A stretch of DNA of 21,431 nucleotides from Brachionus plicatilis (Eukaryota; Rotifera; Eurotatoria; Ploima; Brachionidae): the NCBI GenBank assembly GCA_010279815.1, contig QEOQ01000242.1, positions 1-21,431 on the forward strand, given 5' to 3'. Positions 1 through 8,124 of the stretch are shown piece after piece. The notes below the pieces were generated by a model. The model ran no database searches. It was not told where the DNA came from and saw only the letters and a program-made list of their open reading frames with translations. The position numbers and the translations under genes were made by a program. Positions within the stretch are counted from its first letter, which is position 1, and each line of letters begins with the position of its first letter.

Positions 1-783
1 AGCAACCTAGCGCATCTTTAGAGCGTGTTCTTGAACATATATTTTTGTTCTAGCGCAGCTCTAGAGCATGTGCTGCGCTAGACTGTCAACTTTGTTCAGA
101 AATGTACTGTAAAACATGTTAAAATCACATATCACCTGAAAGAGCGTAAAATTTTTTACAAAAAAATGATATTTTTGTCTTCCAAAAAAAAATTCATCTT
201 AGAAATTTTTACAAGATAAGCCCAAATTTAACACGTTTTTTTGGTTTATCTATTCATAGGGGACCCCTATAACTCTCGATTATTTTTTCGAATTCTGAAA
301 CAAGAAAAAATTTGGAACAACTTGTAATTTTTAATTTTTTTTTCTCCTATATTTCTCTTAAAAAATGCGTTCAAAATGAGGCATTTTTTAAAAAAATTTA
401 AAAAAATAAAGTTTTTTGAAGTTTTTAATCCTGAACCTTATGACGTTTCAAAAAAATAAATAAATTTCTCTTTTCAAGAATAATTCTGAGAAGAAACAAA
501 AATATCCTAAAAATAAATTGTCCTTTAAAATTTAAAGTACACATTTTTACTGATTTTGGGTCTTTTTGGGAAAATAATCCAATGCTTTTGACTAAAGACT
601 AAATTGAAAAAAGGTCCAAAAAACAAGAAATTTTTGAAAAAAAATGTTTTAATTTTTTTGTTAAAAGGCTTGAAAGATGTTGAAATTTTGCGACCATTTG
701 TTTTTTTTTTCTCATTCTATTTTAATTTTTTTAAAAAAGGAATTTGTCTCATTTCTCAATATTTTCATTAGAAATTTTTCTTT
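1..783. other. AT-rich stretch without a recognisable gene; repeats at its left edge
   Basis: I see no coding region here in either strand. Positions 7-31 and 50-74 are 25-bp direct repeats sharing 21 of 25 bases, beginning ctagcgca. They overlap a strong hairpin at 49-82. A 15-bp palindrome (atagggg-a-cccctat) lies at 256-270, and a hairpin with aaaaaatgc/gcatttttt arms lies at about 358-392. The rest is poly-A/poly-T rich. It may be the remains of transposon flanks or untranslated sequence, but nothing identifies it. Confidence 0.5.
49..82. repeat. 11-bp stem hairpin
   Basis: The arm tctagcgcagc (49-59) is exactly complementary to gctgcgctaga (72-82) across a 12-base spacer. It is much richer in G and C than its surroundings. 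It could be the terminal hairpin of a transposon lying off the left edge; no diagnostic terminus was found. Confidence 0.6.
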
Positions 784-807
784 TTGAAAATAATAGTAAA
801 GATTAAA

Positions 808-1116
808 ATTGTTGATTTGATTCTGCTAGATTTTGCGTACAGACGACTAATAGCTAAATTGAAAGCGTATGACTTTGATGGTCTGACACTAAAATGGATT
901 GAAGCTTTCATGAAAAATAAAAGACAACGAGTTGTTCGAGGTGAAATTTTGTCGGATTGGGTTGAGATTTTTAGCGGTGTACCACAATGGTCAGTGATTG
1001 GTCCACTATTGTTCGTTTTGTATATCAATGATCTACCAAAAGCAATAGATAATATTGTCAAAATGTATGCAGATGATAAACAAAATGTTTTCGCAAACGG
1101 TATCAGAAATAAGTAC
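808..1116 (+). pseudogene. LINE reverse transcriptase fragment (family B), 5' segment
   Basis: The translated frame reads like the central reverse-transcriptase domain of a CR1/Jockey-type non-LTR retrotransposon. LILLDFA matches motif A, RRLIAKLKAYDFDGLTLKWI matches the helix that follows, SGVPQWSVIGPLLFVLYIND matches motif B, and KMYADDK matches the catalytic motif C. It is clearly dead. About seven residues are missing after LLDFA, where family members continue into the AFD part of motif A. The glycine of PQG is tryptophan. Homology stops just after the YADD box (about 1116), and the missing C-terminal part reappears at about 3475, after two inserted DNA elements. No start codon belongs to it; the open frame begins arbitrarily near 784. 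The exact clade is uncertain. Confidence 0.85.
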
Positions 1117-1169
1117 AGCGAAACTTCAATCAGATTTATTTACAGTACTGCTACGAAAAACTGTTTTTA

Positions 1170-1203
1170 CCGGATTTTACGTAATTTCACGTAAAATTAC
1201 CGG
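1170..1203. repeat. Imperfect palindrome with ACGTAAAA arms and CCGG ends
   Basis: The inner arms ttttacgt and acgtaaaa are complementary and CCGG closes both ends, with unequal spacers. The acgtaa vocabulary recurs in the left arm of the adjacent inverted-repeat element (1290-1481), so this may be an outlying piece of that element. No function can be read from it. Confidence 0.45.
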
Positions 1204-1328
1204 AAATTACGTAAATTTTTGTAAAAAGTAAAAATTCCATAAAATGCTATTTTTTTTGAGAATTTTGATATTTTTTGACTTTTTAAAAATTTTTTGGGCC
1301 TGAATTCGAAAAAAAAGAAATTACTTTT

Positions 1329-1350
1329 TTTCACGTAATTTTACGTGAAA
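1329..1350. repeat. 22-bp near-perfect palindrome in the left arm
   Basis: The arms tttcacgtaa and ttacgtgaaa flank a two-base centre. The matching place in the right arm (about 2098-2109) has only tttcacgtgaaa. The two arms therefore differ by exactly the middle of the palindrome, which looks like a replication-slippage deletion or a mirror expansion. Confidence 0.7.
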
Positions 1351-1690
1351 TTTTATTTAATAGTGGTAATTTTTAGTAAAAAAAAGTAAATTTTGTACAA
1401 ATTTTAAAAAAGTTAATTATAAACAATGAACAAAAGACGAAAAAAAAAATTTTCAATTATACACATCCCAATAAAATTCAATGGGCTGGGATTTTATTTA
1501 AGGGAGCAACAAATTTTGTTGTAAGAAACAGATAAGAAGAAAAGCTTTTACTTAAGAATTTTTTAAGATAAAAAAAAGTTCTTTATTGTGTACTACTTTT
1601 TTAAATTTTAACAATATTGTTTGTGTAAATTGTTTTTTAGTCATTATTCCTTGTCGATAATAATTGACTCATTTCTTTTAAACAAAGATT

Positions 1691-1882
1691 AAATCTCCCC
1701 CAAAGAATCCCGATTTAAATCCTATTAAACTTATGTGGAACGAGTTAAAACAGCATGTTAGGAAGAGAATGATTTTATCGAAAGCTGATGCCGAAATGTC
1801 TCCCATAGATTTCGAAAAATCTTTAACGAAAGAAAAATGCCAAAATTATATAAATCATTTAAAGGTTTTTATTACATTTTAA
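1691..1882 (+). pseudogene. Tc1/mariner-type transposase, C-terminal remnant
   Basis: The frame encodes 63 residues ending in TAA. It contains NPDLNPIKLMWNELKQHVRK and, near the end, EKCQNYINHLK. The first string is the signature around the third catalytic residue of Tc1-like DDE transposases, where PDLNPIE carries the catalytic Glu; here that position is Lys (PIK). The second string matches the usual C-terminal helix. The N-terminal DNA-binding domain and the first two catalytic Asp residues are absent, and the preceding sequence is AT-rich with stops. It is a fossil. The Lys substitution alone would abolish cleavage in the known mechanism. Confidence 0.85.
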
Positions 1883-2146
1883 TTTTAATTTTATCTTTAA
1901 AAAAAATTTTAATAAAAATTAAGGTAATAAAAGTAACATAAATAATATGGAGATTGGTCGAATCTTTGAATTATATTGGGATGTGTATAATTGAAAATTT
2001 TTTTTTCTGCCTTTTGTTTATTGTTTATAATTAACTTTTTTAAAATTTGTACAAAATTTACATTTTTTACTACAAATTACCACTATTAAATAAAATTTCA
2101 CGTGAAAAAAAGTAATTTCTTTTTTTTCGAATTCAGGCCCAAAAAA

Positions 2147-2292
2147 GGGTTATTACTAAAACACGGACCCATACTTATTTCCTCCATTAATACTATGCCA
2201 GTTATCCCCCACCATTTTTCTAGTACAAAATTTTACCAGCTTTCACGCAAGACCAAAATCTAAGCTCTAGCACATTTGGTTCGTCCTTCATT
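2147..2292 (+). repeat. MULE-1 left terminal inverted repeat
   Basis: It begins gggttattactaaaacacgg and is repeated in reverse orientation at 3303-3448 with only a few differences. The high similarity of the two arms suggests a relatively young insertion or recent gene conversion. Confidence 0.9.
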
Positions 2293-2345
2293 TTGATTTT
2301 AAATCAAAAAATCTTTATTCAAATCTACGGACCCATACTTATCTC

Positions 2346-2629
2346 CCAACTGAGAAGCAATTGTATAACTACCTAGCTCAGTATCGTAAACGTAAAGGCA
2401 ACACCAGAATGAATTTTAATGAGCTTTATGCATGGTGTACCGAGAATATAGCAATTCCTACCAACGAGAATGAGCCATTTTTATCATCGTATCAAATCAA
2501 AGTGGATAGCGAGGATACAAGTATATTTCCAGAAGACAGAGATTCAATACAAATTGAAGAGCTAAGCTTTCGTCTTTTTCTGACTTCACAGCGTTTACTA
2601 GAAAACTGCAAAAATACAAAGTTAAGTAG
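2346..2629 (+). pseudogene. MULE transposase fragment, linker region before the catalytic core
   Basis: The frame starts within sequence matching the MULE near 14400 on the minus strand (PTEKQLYNYLAQYRKRK is shared). It continues through ELYAWCTENIAIP and NENEPFLSSYQ to FRLFLTSQRLLENCKN. In MULE proteins this stretch leads into the first catalytic Asp (the DATYK region), but that region is missing. At about 2625 the homology switches to the C-terminal SWIM segment in another reading frame. No native start codon is present, and the frame continues past the junction only by chance. Confidence 0.78.
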
Positions 2630-3073
2630 ACAAGAATCAGCTCGGATAGTAAATCCGATAACTGGATGCAAACAGCTAGTTGTTCCTGTCCTTCCTTCTT
2701 TAAAGATCATATTTGTAAGCATCTTGTTGACTTTGCTGCAAATATGAAACTTGTCAAAATACCAATCGAAGCTAAGCAAGTAGTTATTGGACAAAAACCT
2801 AGAAGAGGTAGACCGTGTAAGGCTAAAAAGGCGCTTGAGTACCAATCAGAAGCAGATAAAGAAGAGAGAGTTGTCAGCTCAATCAAAGTTCTAAAACGAA
2901 AGATAACAGAAGGAGAGGAAGAAACTCCACAAGAAAAAGTTATACCAACAAAAAAGAACAAAAAAACAATTGATAAGGAAGCTGAAAAAGTAGTGCAAGC
3001 ATTAACCAGCAGTGATATAAGTAAGAAAGTAGAAGCTCAGAAAGTAGCAGGAATCATATCAGATAACCATTAA
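2630..3073 (+). pseudogene. MULE transposase fragment, C-terminal SWIM zinc finger
   Basis: The segment opens after a stop at 2627 and contains CSCPSFFKDHICKH. The CxC pair is at codons 2681 and 2687 and the CxH pair at 2714 and 2720, the zinc ligands of a SWIM finger. Then come KQVVIGQKPRRGRPCKAKK, an AT-hook-like GRP motif common at the C-terminus of these transposases, and a lysine/glutamate-rich tail ending at TAA 3071-3073. SWIM domains in MULE transposases are thought to bind DNA. The N-terminal join is an out-of-frame deletion junction, so the piece is probably not translated as a transposase. Confidence 0.85.
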
Positions 3074-3302
3074 GATTCTCAATTTTGTAAAAAATCTCAA
3101 GTGAAATCAAATGTAAGAAGTATTTTAGTGACATGCAAAAAAGAAAAATAAATTTAAAATTCATTTATTATATGATGGAAAAAATAAAAAAAAATGAAAA
3201 AAAAATTAAATAAAACAGAGTCTTAAAAAATTAATTATTTATATGAAAAATTGAAAAAATAAATTTAATTAATTAAAACTATCTATTTTGATTTCAAGCT
3301 TA
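3074..3302. other. MULE-1 interior, non-coding AT-rich
   Basis: This stretch between the transposase stop and the right terminal repeat is A-rich and holds no recognisable coding sequence. Confidence 0.6.
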
Positions 3303-3448
3303 AATAAAGGGCGAACCAAATGTGCTAGAGCTTAGATTTTGGTCTTGCGTGAAAGCTGGTAAAATTTTGTACTAGAAAAACGGTGGGGGATAACTGGCAT
3401 AGTATTAATGGAGGAATTAAGTATGGGTCCGTGTTTTAGTAATAACCC
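3303..3448 (-). repeat. MULE-1 right terminal inverted repeat
   Basis: It is the reverse complement of 2147-2292, ending gtaataaccc. The internal part aagctctagcacatttggtt is identical in both arms. Confidence 0.9.
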
Positions 3449-3474
3449 TTTTTCTTTTTTTTTGTGTCTACGAG

Positions 3475-4190
3475 GCTTAATTCATTCAAATAAATAAATG
3501 GTAAGCAGTTATCAACGTCAGAAACCGAAAGAGATCTTGGAGTTATTTTCAATACAAATCTTCAATCAAGTGATAAAGGGTACAAACAAAGCAAATCAAA
3601 TGTTAGGTCACATCAGGAAATCATTCGCTCGTTTTGATTGTAAGTTATTTCGATCTCTGATTTTTTAGAATTTGCAGTGCCTGTATGGTCTCCAATTCTT
3701 AAGTCTGACTGTGAGAATGTTGAAAGGATTCAACGCAGAGCTACGAAATTTGTTTCTTCAATTATTAACAAACCGTATGGAAGCAGATTGAAGGCTTTGA
3801 ACAGTCCAAATCTGGTGGAAAGAAGAAAAAGAGGTGATCTAATTCAATAATACAAGTTCATGCATGGAATATAAATGGTCGAAAAAAGTGAAATTTTAAT
3901 GTCACAAAAAACCAAGAGAGAGATCACTTTTTTAAATATCACAAAGAAATTTCGAGGCTCCAACATAAAGATAATTTTTTTTTCAACAGAACTGCTAGCA
4001 TATGGAACTCGCTGCAAAATCAATTAGTTAAAGCTCCCAATGTTAACAGCTTTAAAGAAGGCATTGATTGCTGTATGAACAGAAATCAATCACATCAGCT
4101 GTCTTAGTGTGTCTAGTCAGCACACTCGCTGGCTAGCCAGCTACAGTCAAAACTACTCCTACCACTAAATTAAAAAAGTATGAATATAAT
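3475..4190 (+). pseudogene. LINE reverse transcriptase fragment (family B), 3' segment and tail
   Basis: This resumes the retrotransposon protein interrupted after 1116. GKQLSTSETERDLGVIF is followed, after a frameshift near 3590, by NQMLGHIRKSFARFD, then LEFAVPVWSPILKSD, RIQRRATKF and VERRKRGDLIQ, the thumb and C-terminal region typical of CR1/Jockey-type LINEs. Stops and frameshifts recur, for example TAA after GDLIQ. The last trace is APNVNSFKEGID near 4070. About 50 residues between the YADD box and GKQLS are missing from both sides, so DNA was lost at the insertion site. A perfect 14-bp palindrome (gctggctagccagc, 4128-4141) lies in the 3' tail. Confidence 0.82.
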
Positions 4191-4335
4191 AAACTTTAAT
4201 TTTTATTAAGACTAAATTTAATTGAATTTTAGTCATAAAATGCATACAATTAAATCACATGATAACAAAAAATTTAAATCAAACAAATTAAATATTTATC
4301 AAATTTAAAATTTGGTAATTTAATAATTTTATGAA
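4191..4335 (+). promoter_or_regulatory. Upstream region of the RARS2 gene
   Basis: About 145 bp separate the LINE tail from the proposed RARS2 start codon. The sequence is AT-rich and I see no convincing core promoter element. The promoter must lie in this gap or within the neighbouring LINE relic. Confidence 0.3.
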
Positions 4336-7300
4336 ATGTATCACTTGAAAAGAAATATCTCTTTGAAGGTAAAGATAAAATTTTTTTTAAAAAATAATCA
4401 CAAGATTTTTAAGCTAATTAAAAAAAAAGATTTTCGACGTTTTAAAAAGATATGCAGTGAAAAATGATGAAAATTTAGCGGAAAAAATTCAGCACTGTGC
4501 CAAAATAAATCGTGTTGATAAATCGTCCAAAATTTTTGCTTTACTTACTCTAGATCTAAAAAGCTTATCATCAGACTTAAATTTGAATGATTTTAAATCG
4601 CTTGATTTTAAATCCGATGATTACATTGAATCAATTAAGCTAGATCGGAATAAGCTACTAGTTCAAGCTAATCAATACTTATTTAAAAAAGAAGTGGTAG
4701 AAAACATTTTTCGGCACAAATTTAATTATGGATTTGAAAACCACAATTCCAGATCTGGTAAAACCATCATCGAATTCAGCTCGCCAAACATTGCCAAGCC
4801 TCTACATGCAGGTCACATGAGATCGACATTTTTGGGAAATTTTTTGAGTAACATTCACCAAAAACTTGGTCATGATGTGACAAAAATCAACTATCTTGGT
4901 GATTGGGGAACCCAATACGGAATTTTGGCGGTAGGATTCAAGAAATTTGGCTCCTATGCCGAACTAGAGCAATCTCCCATCAAACATTTGCTAGACGTTT
5001 ATGTAAAAGCCAACCAAGATGAAAGTGTCAAGTCAAAAGCATTGGAATACTTTTCCAAAATGGAGCAAAAAGACCCAGAATCTTTAAAGATGTGGACTTT
5101 GTTCAAAGAACTGAGCATTAAAGAACTAGAGACTGTTTATGAGGTAAATTAAAGCGATTTTTTTCTTTAATAAAATTGAAATTTTTTAGAAATTAAATAT
5201 AAAATTTGATGTTTATGAATCTGAATCGGAATATTATGAACTTGCCAGAGATTATGTTAAAAAGTTGCTTGAAATTGGACTTGCGGAACAACTGTATTCA
5301 AAATTTAATAGATTTAAAATAATAAAACTAAATTGTTTAATTCTAGAAATAATAATGTTGTTCAAGCAAAAATAAAAAGTTATGAAAAAAATTTTATTGT
5401 TCAAAAAAGCGATGGATCTACTTTGTACATTACTCGGGATATTGCTGCTTTGTGTGAGAGAAAAAAAAAATACAAATTTGATAAAATAGTCTATGTGGTT
5501 GATTCGAGTCAAAAGGATCATTTTGTTAAACTCTATAAATGTGTCAAATCTTTAGATGAAAAAATTTTAGGAGATTTGTAAATTTTTTATTTAAAATTTT
5601 TTTCTTAAAAATTTAAATAGCAATTAAATAGATCGTTTGAAAAGTTTTTCGTTCCATTTGGTCGCATAACAAATATGAGTACAAGAAAAGGAAAGGTGGA
5701 ATTTTTGAGTGATTTGATCAATGAAGCCAAAATCGTAGCCCACGAATCTATGGAATTTTCTAAAAGTAAATCTTCATATTTTTTTGACTGCTAAAAATCT
5801 TTTTCTCTTTGATTTTATTATTTTTGGAGTTAGAAGATTTAATCATACGAACAAGCCCATGATATCTGGGGTTCTGTGGTTAAATTGGTCGAGGGTCTTA
5901 GAAATTTGAAAGCATCAAACATTAAAAATTTTTCAGAAATTCTAAATGTTTAATTTCAATTAGTGAATATTATTTTAACAAAATAATAAATCTAGTTTGC
6001 AAACCTCAAATAATTTTTCCACCCCTACTAAATCTTCTTAATAAATTTACTGTAAATTACATCAAAATACTTTATCTCTTTACAATGTTCATCTGTTGAA
6101 CAAACTTACAAGTGTAATCGAGCTTTAAAACTTAAACTAAAAAATTCTAAGGTCGATTAAATTTTTGAAAAAAAAAATTATAAGACAAGCAGAAATAATA
6201 AGTTGAACATATTAACTAAAATGAAAATATAAAAAAAACAGATTCTATAAAATACTCAATGAACAAGACAATTCAGAGGGTGATTATTATTTTTGTTTGT
6301 TTAAGTAAAATTTTACGACGCGTTTCGACCAAATGGCCTCCTTCAGTTTTATGACTGAAACAAAGAAAAATATTTATTTAAAAATTGATAATTATAAAAA
6401 GAAAAAAAAGTTTTTCTAAGAGAAAATTTTTTTATAAAAAATAAGAGTAAAGAAAATAATTTGTTAATAATAAGCAAAAATAGTTTTGAAATAAATCAGA
6501 GTTGTTTAAAAGTCCCAAAAAAAAGTTGCTAGATCAGGCTTCATATCAAAAAATTTATATACTCTTGGGTTGTCTAATGCAATAGACTTGCCATATATCA
6601 GAATTTTGTTGCAATTTTAGCATAAATTTCTTCTTCAGTATTCAAAATTTTAAAGCCTGGACTTGGACTTGACTTGAGACTTATGACTTATAAACAAATG
6701 TAAAAACTCTGAAATAAATGTAAAATTAACAACAATCAAAGTTAACAAAAAATTATTTTGAATTAAGTGGTTATTATTGTAAAGAAATTCAACTTACAAA
6801 TTTAGGCTAGTTTATTTTTAATTAGAAAAAGAATTAATTTTCTTTAATTTTTTTCTCTAAACTGAACTGTTAAATGAAACATTATTTGTTTCACCTTTTA
6901 AAACTTAAAGAAAAATCTGAAGTACAAAATCCATATTTTTTTAATCGGATTTTTTGTATGTAAATTAGAGAATTTAAAAAAAAACGAAAGAAATAATTTT
7001 GTAAAATTTAGATTTATTTAAAATTTTAAAATTCTATTTTATTAAATATCTTCTTGATAAAAAAAATTTCTACTAAAGAAACTCAACAAAATTAAGAAGT
7101 TTAATCAAACAAATCAAAAATTAAGCTAAATTATTGTTTTACTTTTGTCTATTTGACAATGAAAAAAATAATTTTCAAAGTCATTTTTAAAGAATTTTTC
7201 TATTAGACTTGTGAAATTTAGTACCAAGAACAAAACAAGATGTAAATATGTATGTTGCAATTTGTTAAATAATTTTGAACTTTTAAGAAAAAAAGTTGTC

Positions 7301-7965
7301 AGATTTTTATTATTTTGTTTTATTCTTTTTGTACCAAATTTTTCAAAAAAATTTAATTTTAGTTTATTTAAAAAGCTTAATAGAAGTGAGCCCAAAAAAA
7401 AATTTATTCTTGTTTTGATCACAATCAACAAATCTGACTTTGATTTTTAATAGCTAAAAGGGAACTCGATAACGCGGAACATGTAGCTCAAATAATTGGA
7501 AATTCTCATTTGATAATTACAGATTTGGCGAAACCAAGACTAAAAGACTATGAATTTTCATGGAAAAACATAGTTGCCAAAGACGATTCAGCTTACATGT
7601 GCCATTATGCTCATGCAAGACTCTTCAGTCTTTTGAATAAATGTGAACGTGAACTCAAACTGATTCCAGATATTCAAAATACTGACTTAAATTTATTGAA
7701 TAAACAAAACGAATTGGTTTTAATTCAACATTTGGCTAGATTTGAAGAAGCTGTTTGGCAAGCTTATCAAGAATACGAGCCGTATCATGTTGTTCAATAT
7801 CTTTTTCAGCTGGTAAGATTGACAAATATTTGTCTCAAAGATAATTATGTTTTAAATGAAAACGAAAATCTGGCCAAAGCAAGACTGTTGCTATACAGTT
7901 GTTCAAAACAAGTTATTCAAAATTCTTTTAATATTTTAGGAATTCGGTCACTTAATTCAGTTTAA
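4336..7965 (+). CDS. RARS2: Arginyl-tRNA synthetase, mitochondrial type (six exons)
   Basis: Class I arginyl-tRNA synthetase, which charges tRNA-Arg in mitochondria. Proposed exons: 4336-4368, 4430-5143, 5190-5293, 5347-5577, 5632-5765 and 7454-7965. Every intron is GT-AG and all phases agree, giving 1728 nt (575 residues), the size usual for RARS2. Residues 137-140 are HAGH (the HIGH signature), 168-175 GDWGTQYG, and about 376-381 MSTRKG (the KMSK-equivalent loop). The anticodon-binding domain includes YAHARLFSLL. The first exon was chosen because the second has no in-frame ATG before the conserved core. It gives MYHLKRNISLK, basic like a mitochondrial targeting peptide. Four introns are 46-61 nt, but the fifth is 1688 nt. 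Exon edges are inferred from frame and motifs, without transcript data. The first exon is the least certain. Confidence 0.93.
5766..7453 (+). other. Large fifth intron of RARS2
   Basis: It begins gtaaatc and ends tttttaatag. At 1688 nt it is about thirty times longer than the other introns of the gene, so it has probably absorbed insertions. Inside are a tRNA A-box-like string (tggttaaattgg, 5877-5888), a GC-richer block at 6316-6361 with nested inverted repeats (gtttc/gaaac and ttcagt/actgaa), and degenerate gactt repeats at 6660-6689. Open frames at 7211-7450 and its minus-strand shadow are lysine/phenylalanine-rich and look spurious. No transposase or reverse transcriptase was recognised. 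Confidence 0.75.
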
Positions 7966-7969
7966 TAAA
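7964..7969 (+). terminator. Poly(A) signal of RARS2
   Basis: AATAAA overlaps the TAA stop codon (7963-7965), which would give a very short 3' untranslated region. A second AATAAA at 8010-8015 is an alternative. Confidence 0.65.
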
Positions 7970-8124
7970 GACATTTTTTTTATTTTAATTATTTTTATTC
8001 ACAAAATTTAATAAAACAAGTGAACGATTTAAAATTCGTTTAACAAAAAAATTATTCATTTTTATTTTAAGTTGAATCTCTTTTCAGTTTTTTTTTTCAT
8101 TTAAATCAAAAAATTAATTTTAGA

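Larger units (their letters stand above)
1290..2146. mobile_element. Long-inverted-repeat element carrying a Tc1/mariner relic
   Basis: The left arm (1290-1481) and right arm (1966-2146) are about 180-190 bp inverted repeats of one another. Both begin ttttttgggcctgaattcg at the outer edge and end near cacatcccaat at the inner edge. They enclose about 480 bp that includes the last 63 codons of a Tc1-like transposase. The element sits inside a LINE reverse transcriptase. The left arm holds an extra 10 bp relative to the right (see the palindrome at 1329). No TA duplication could be fixed at the ends, because the left flank is A/T homopolymer and the right flank is the start of the next element. 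It is a defective derivative, since most of the transposase is missing. Confidence 0.8.
2147..3448 (+). mobile_element. Mutator-like element (MULE-1), internally deleted
   Basis: This 1302-bp element is bounded by nearly identical 146-bp terminal inverted repeats starting gggttattac. It holds two pieces of a Mutator-type transposase in different frames: a linker region (about 2346-2625) and a C-terminal region with a SWIM zinc finger (about 2630-3073). The DDE catalytic core between them has been lost, so it could only be moved by a full-length relative. Long terminal repeats plus a SWIM finger are typical of MULEs. The left end directly abuts the Tc1-like element at 2146/2147. The expected 9-bp target duplication is not seen (left flank cccaaaaaa, right flank tttttcttt), so one flank was probably rearranged. 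Confidence 0.88.

Noticed and set aside
768..1061. Minus-strand frame over the first LINE fragment
   Set aside because: It is antisense to recognisable RT motifs.
2492..2845. Minus-strand frame of 117 codons over MULE-1
   Set aside because: It lies opposite the SWIM and linker segments, which have clear homology in the plus frames.
2138..3457. A 9-bp target duplication for MULE-1
   Set aside because: The flanks cccaaaaaa and tttttcttt do not match, and shifting the ends through the A/T tracts gives only homopolymer matches.
5877..5888. tRNA or SINE head suggested by an A-box-like string (tggttaaattgg)
   Set aside because: No B-box follows at the right distance and the flanks do not fold into a cloverleaf. 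One box alone is expected by chance.
7211..7450. Plus-strand open frame of 79 codons inside the RARS2 intron
   Set aside because: It is rich in Lys, Phe and Asn as expected from AT-rich DNA, overlaps an equally long minus-strand frame, and ends just before the exon 6 acceptor. No family signature.
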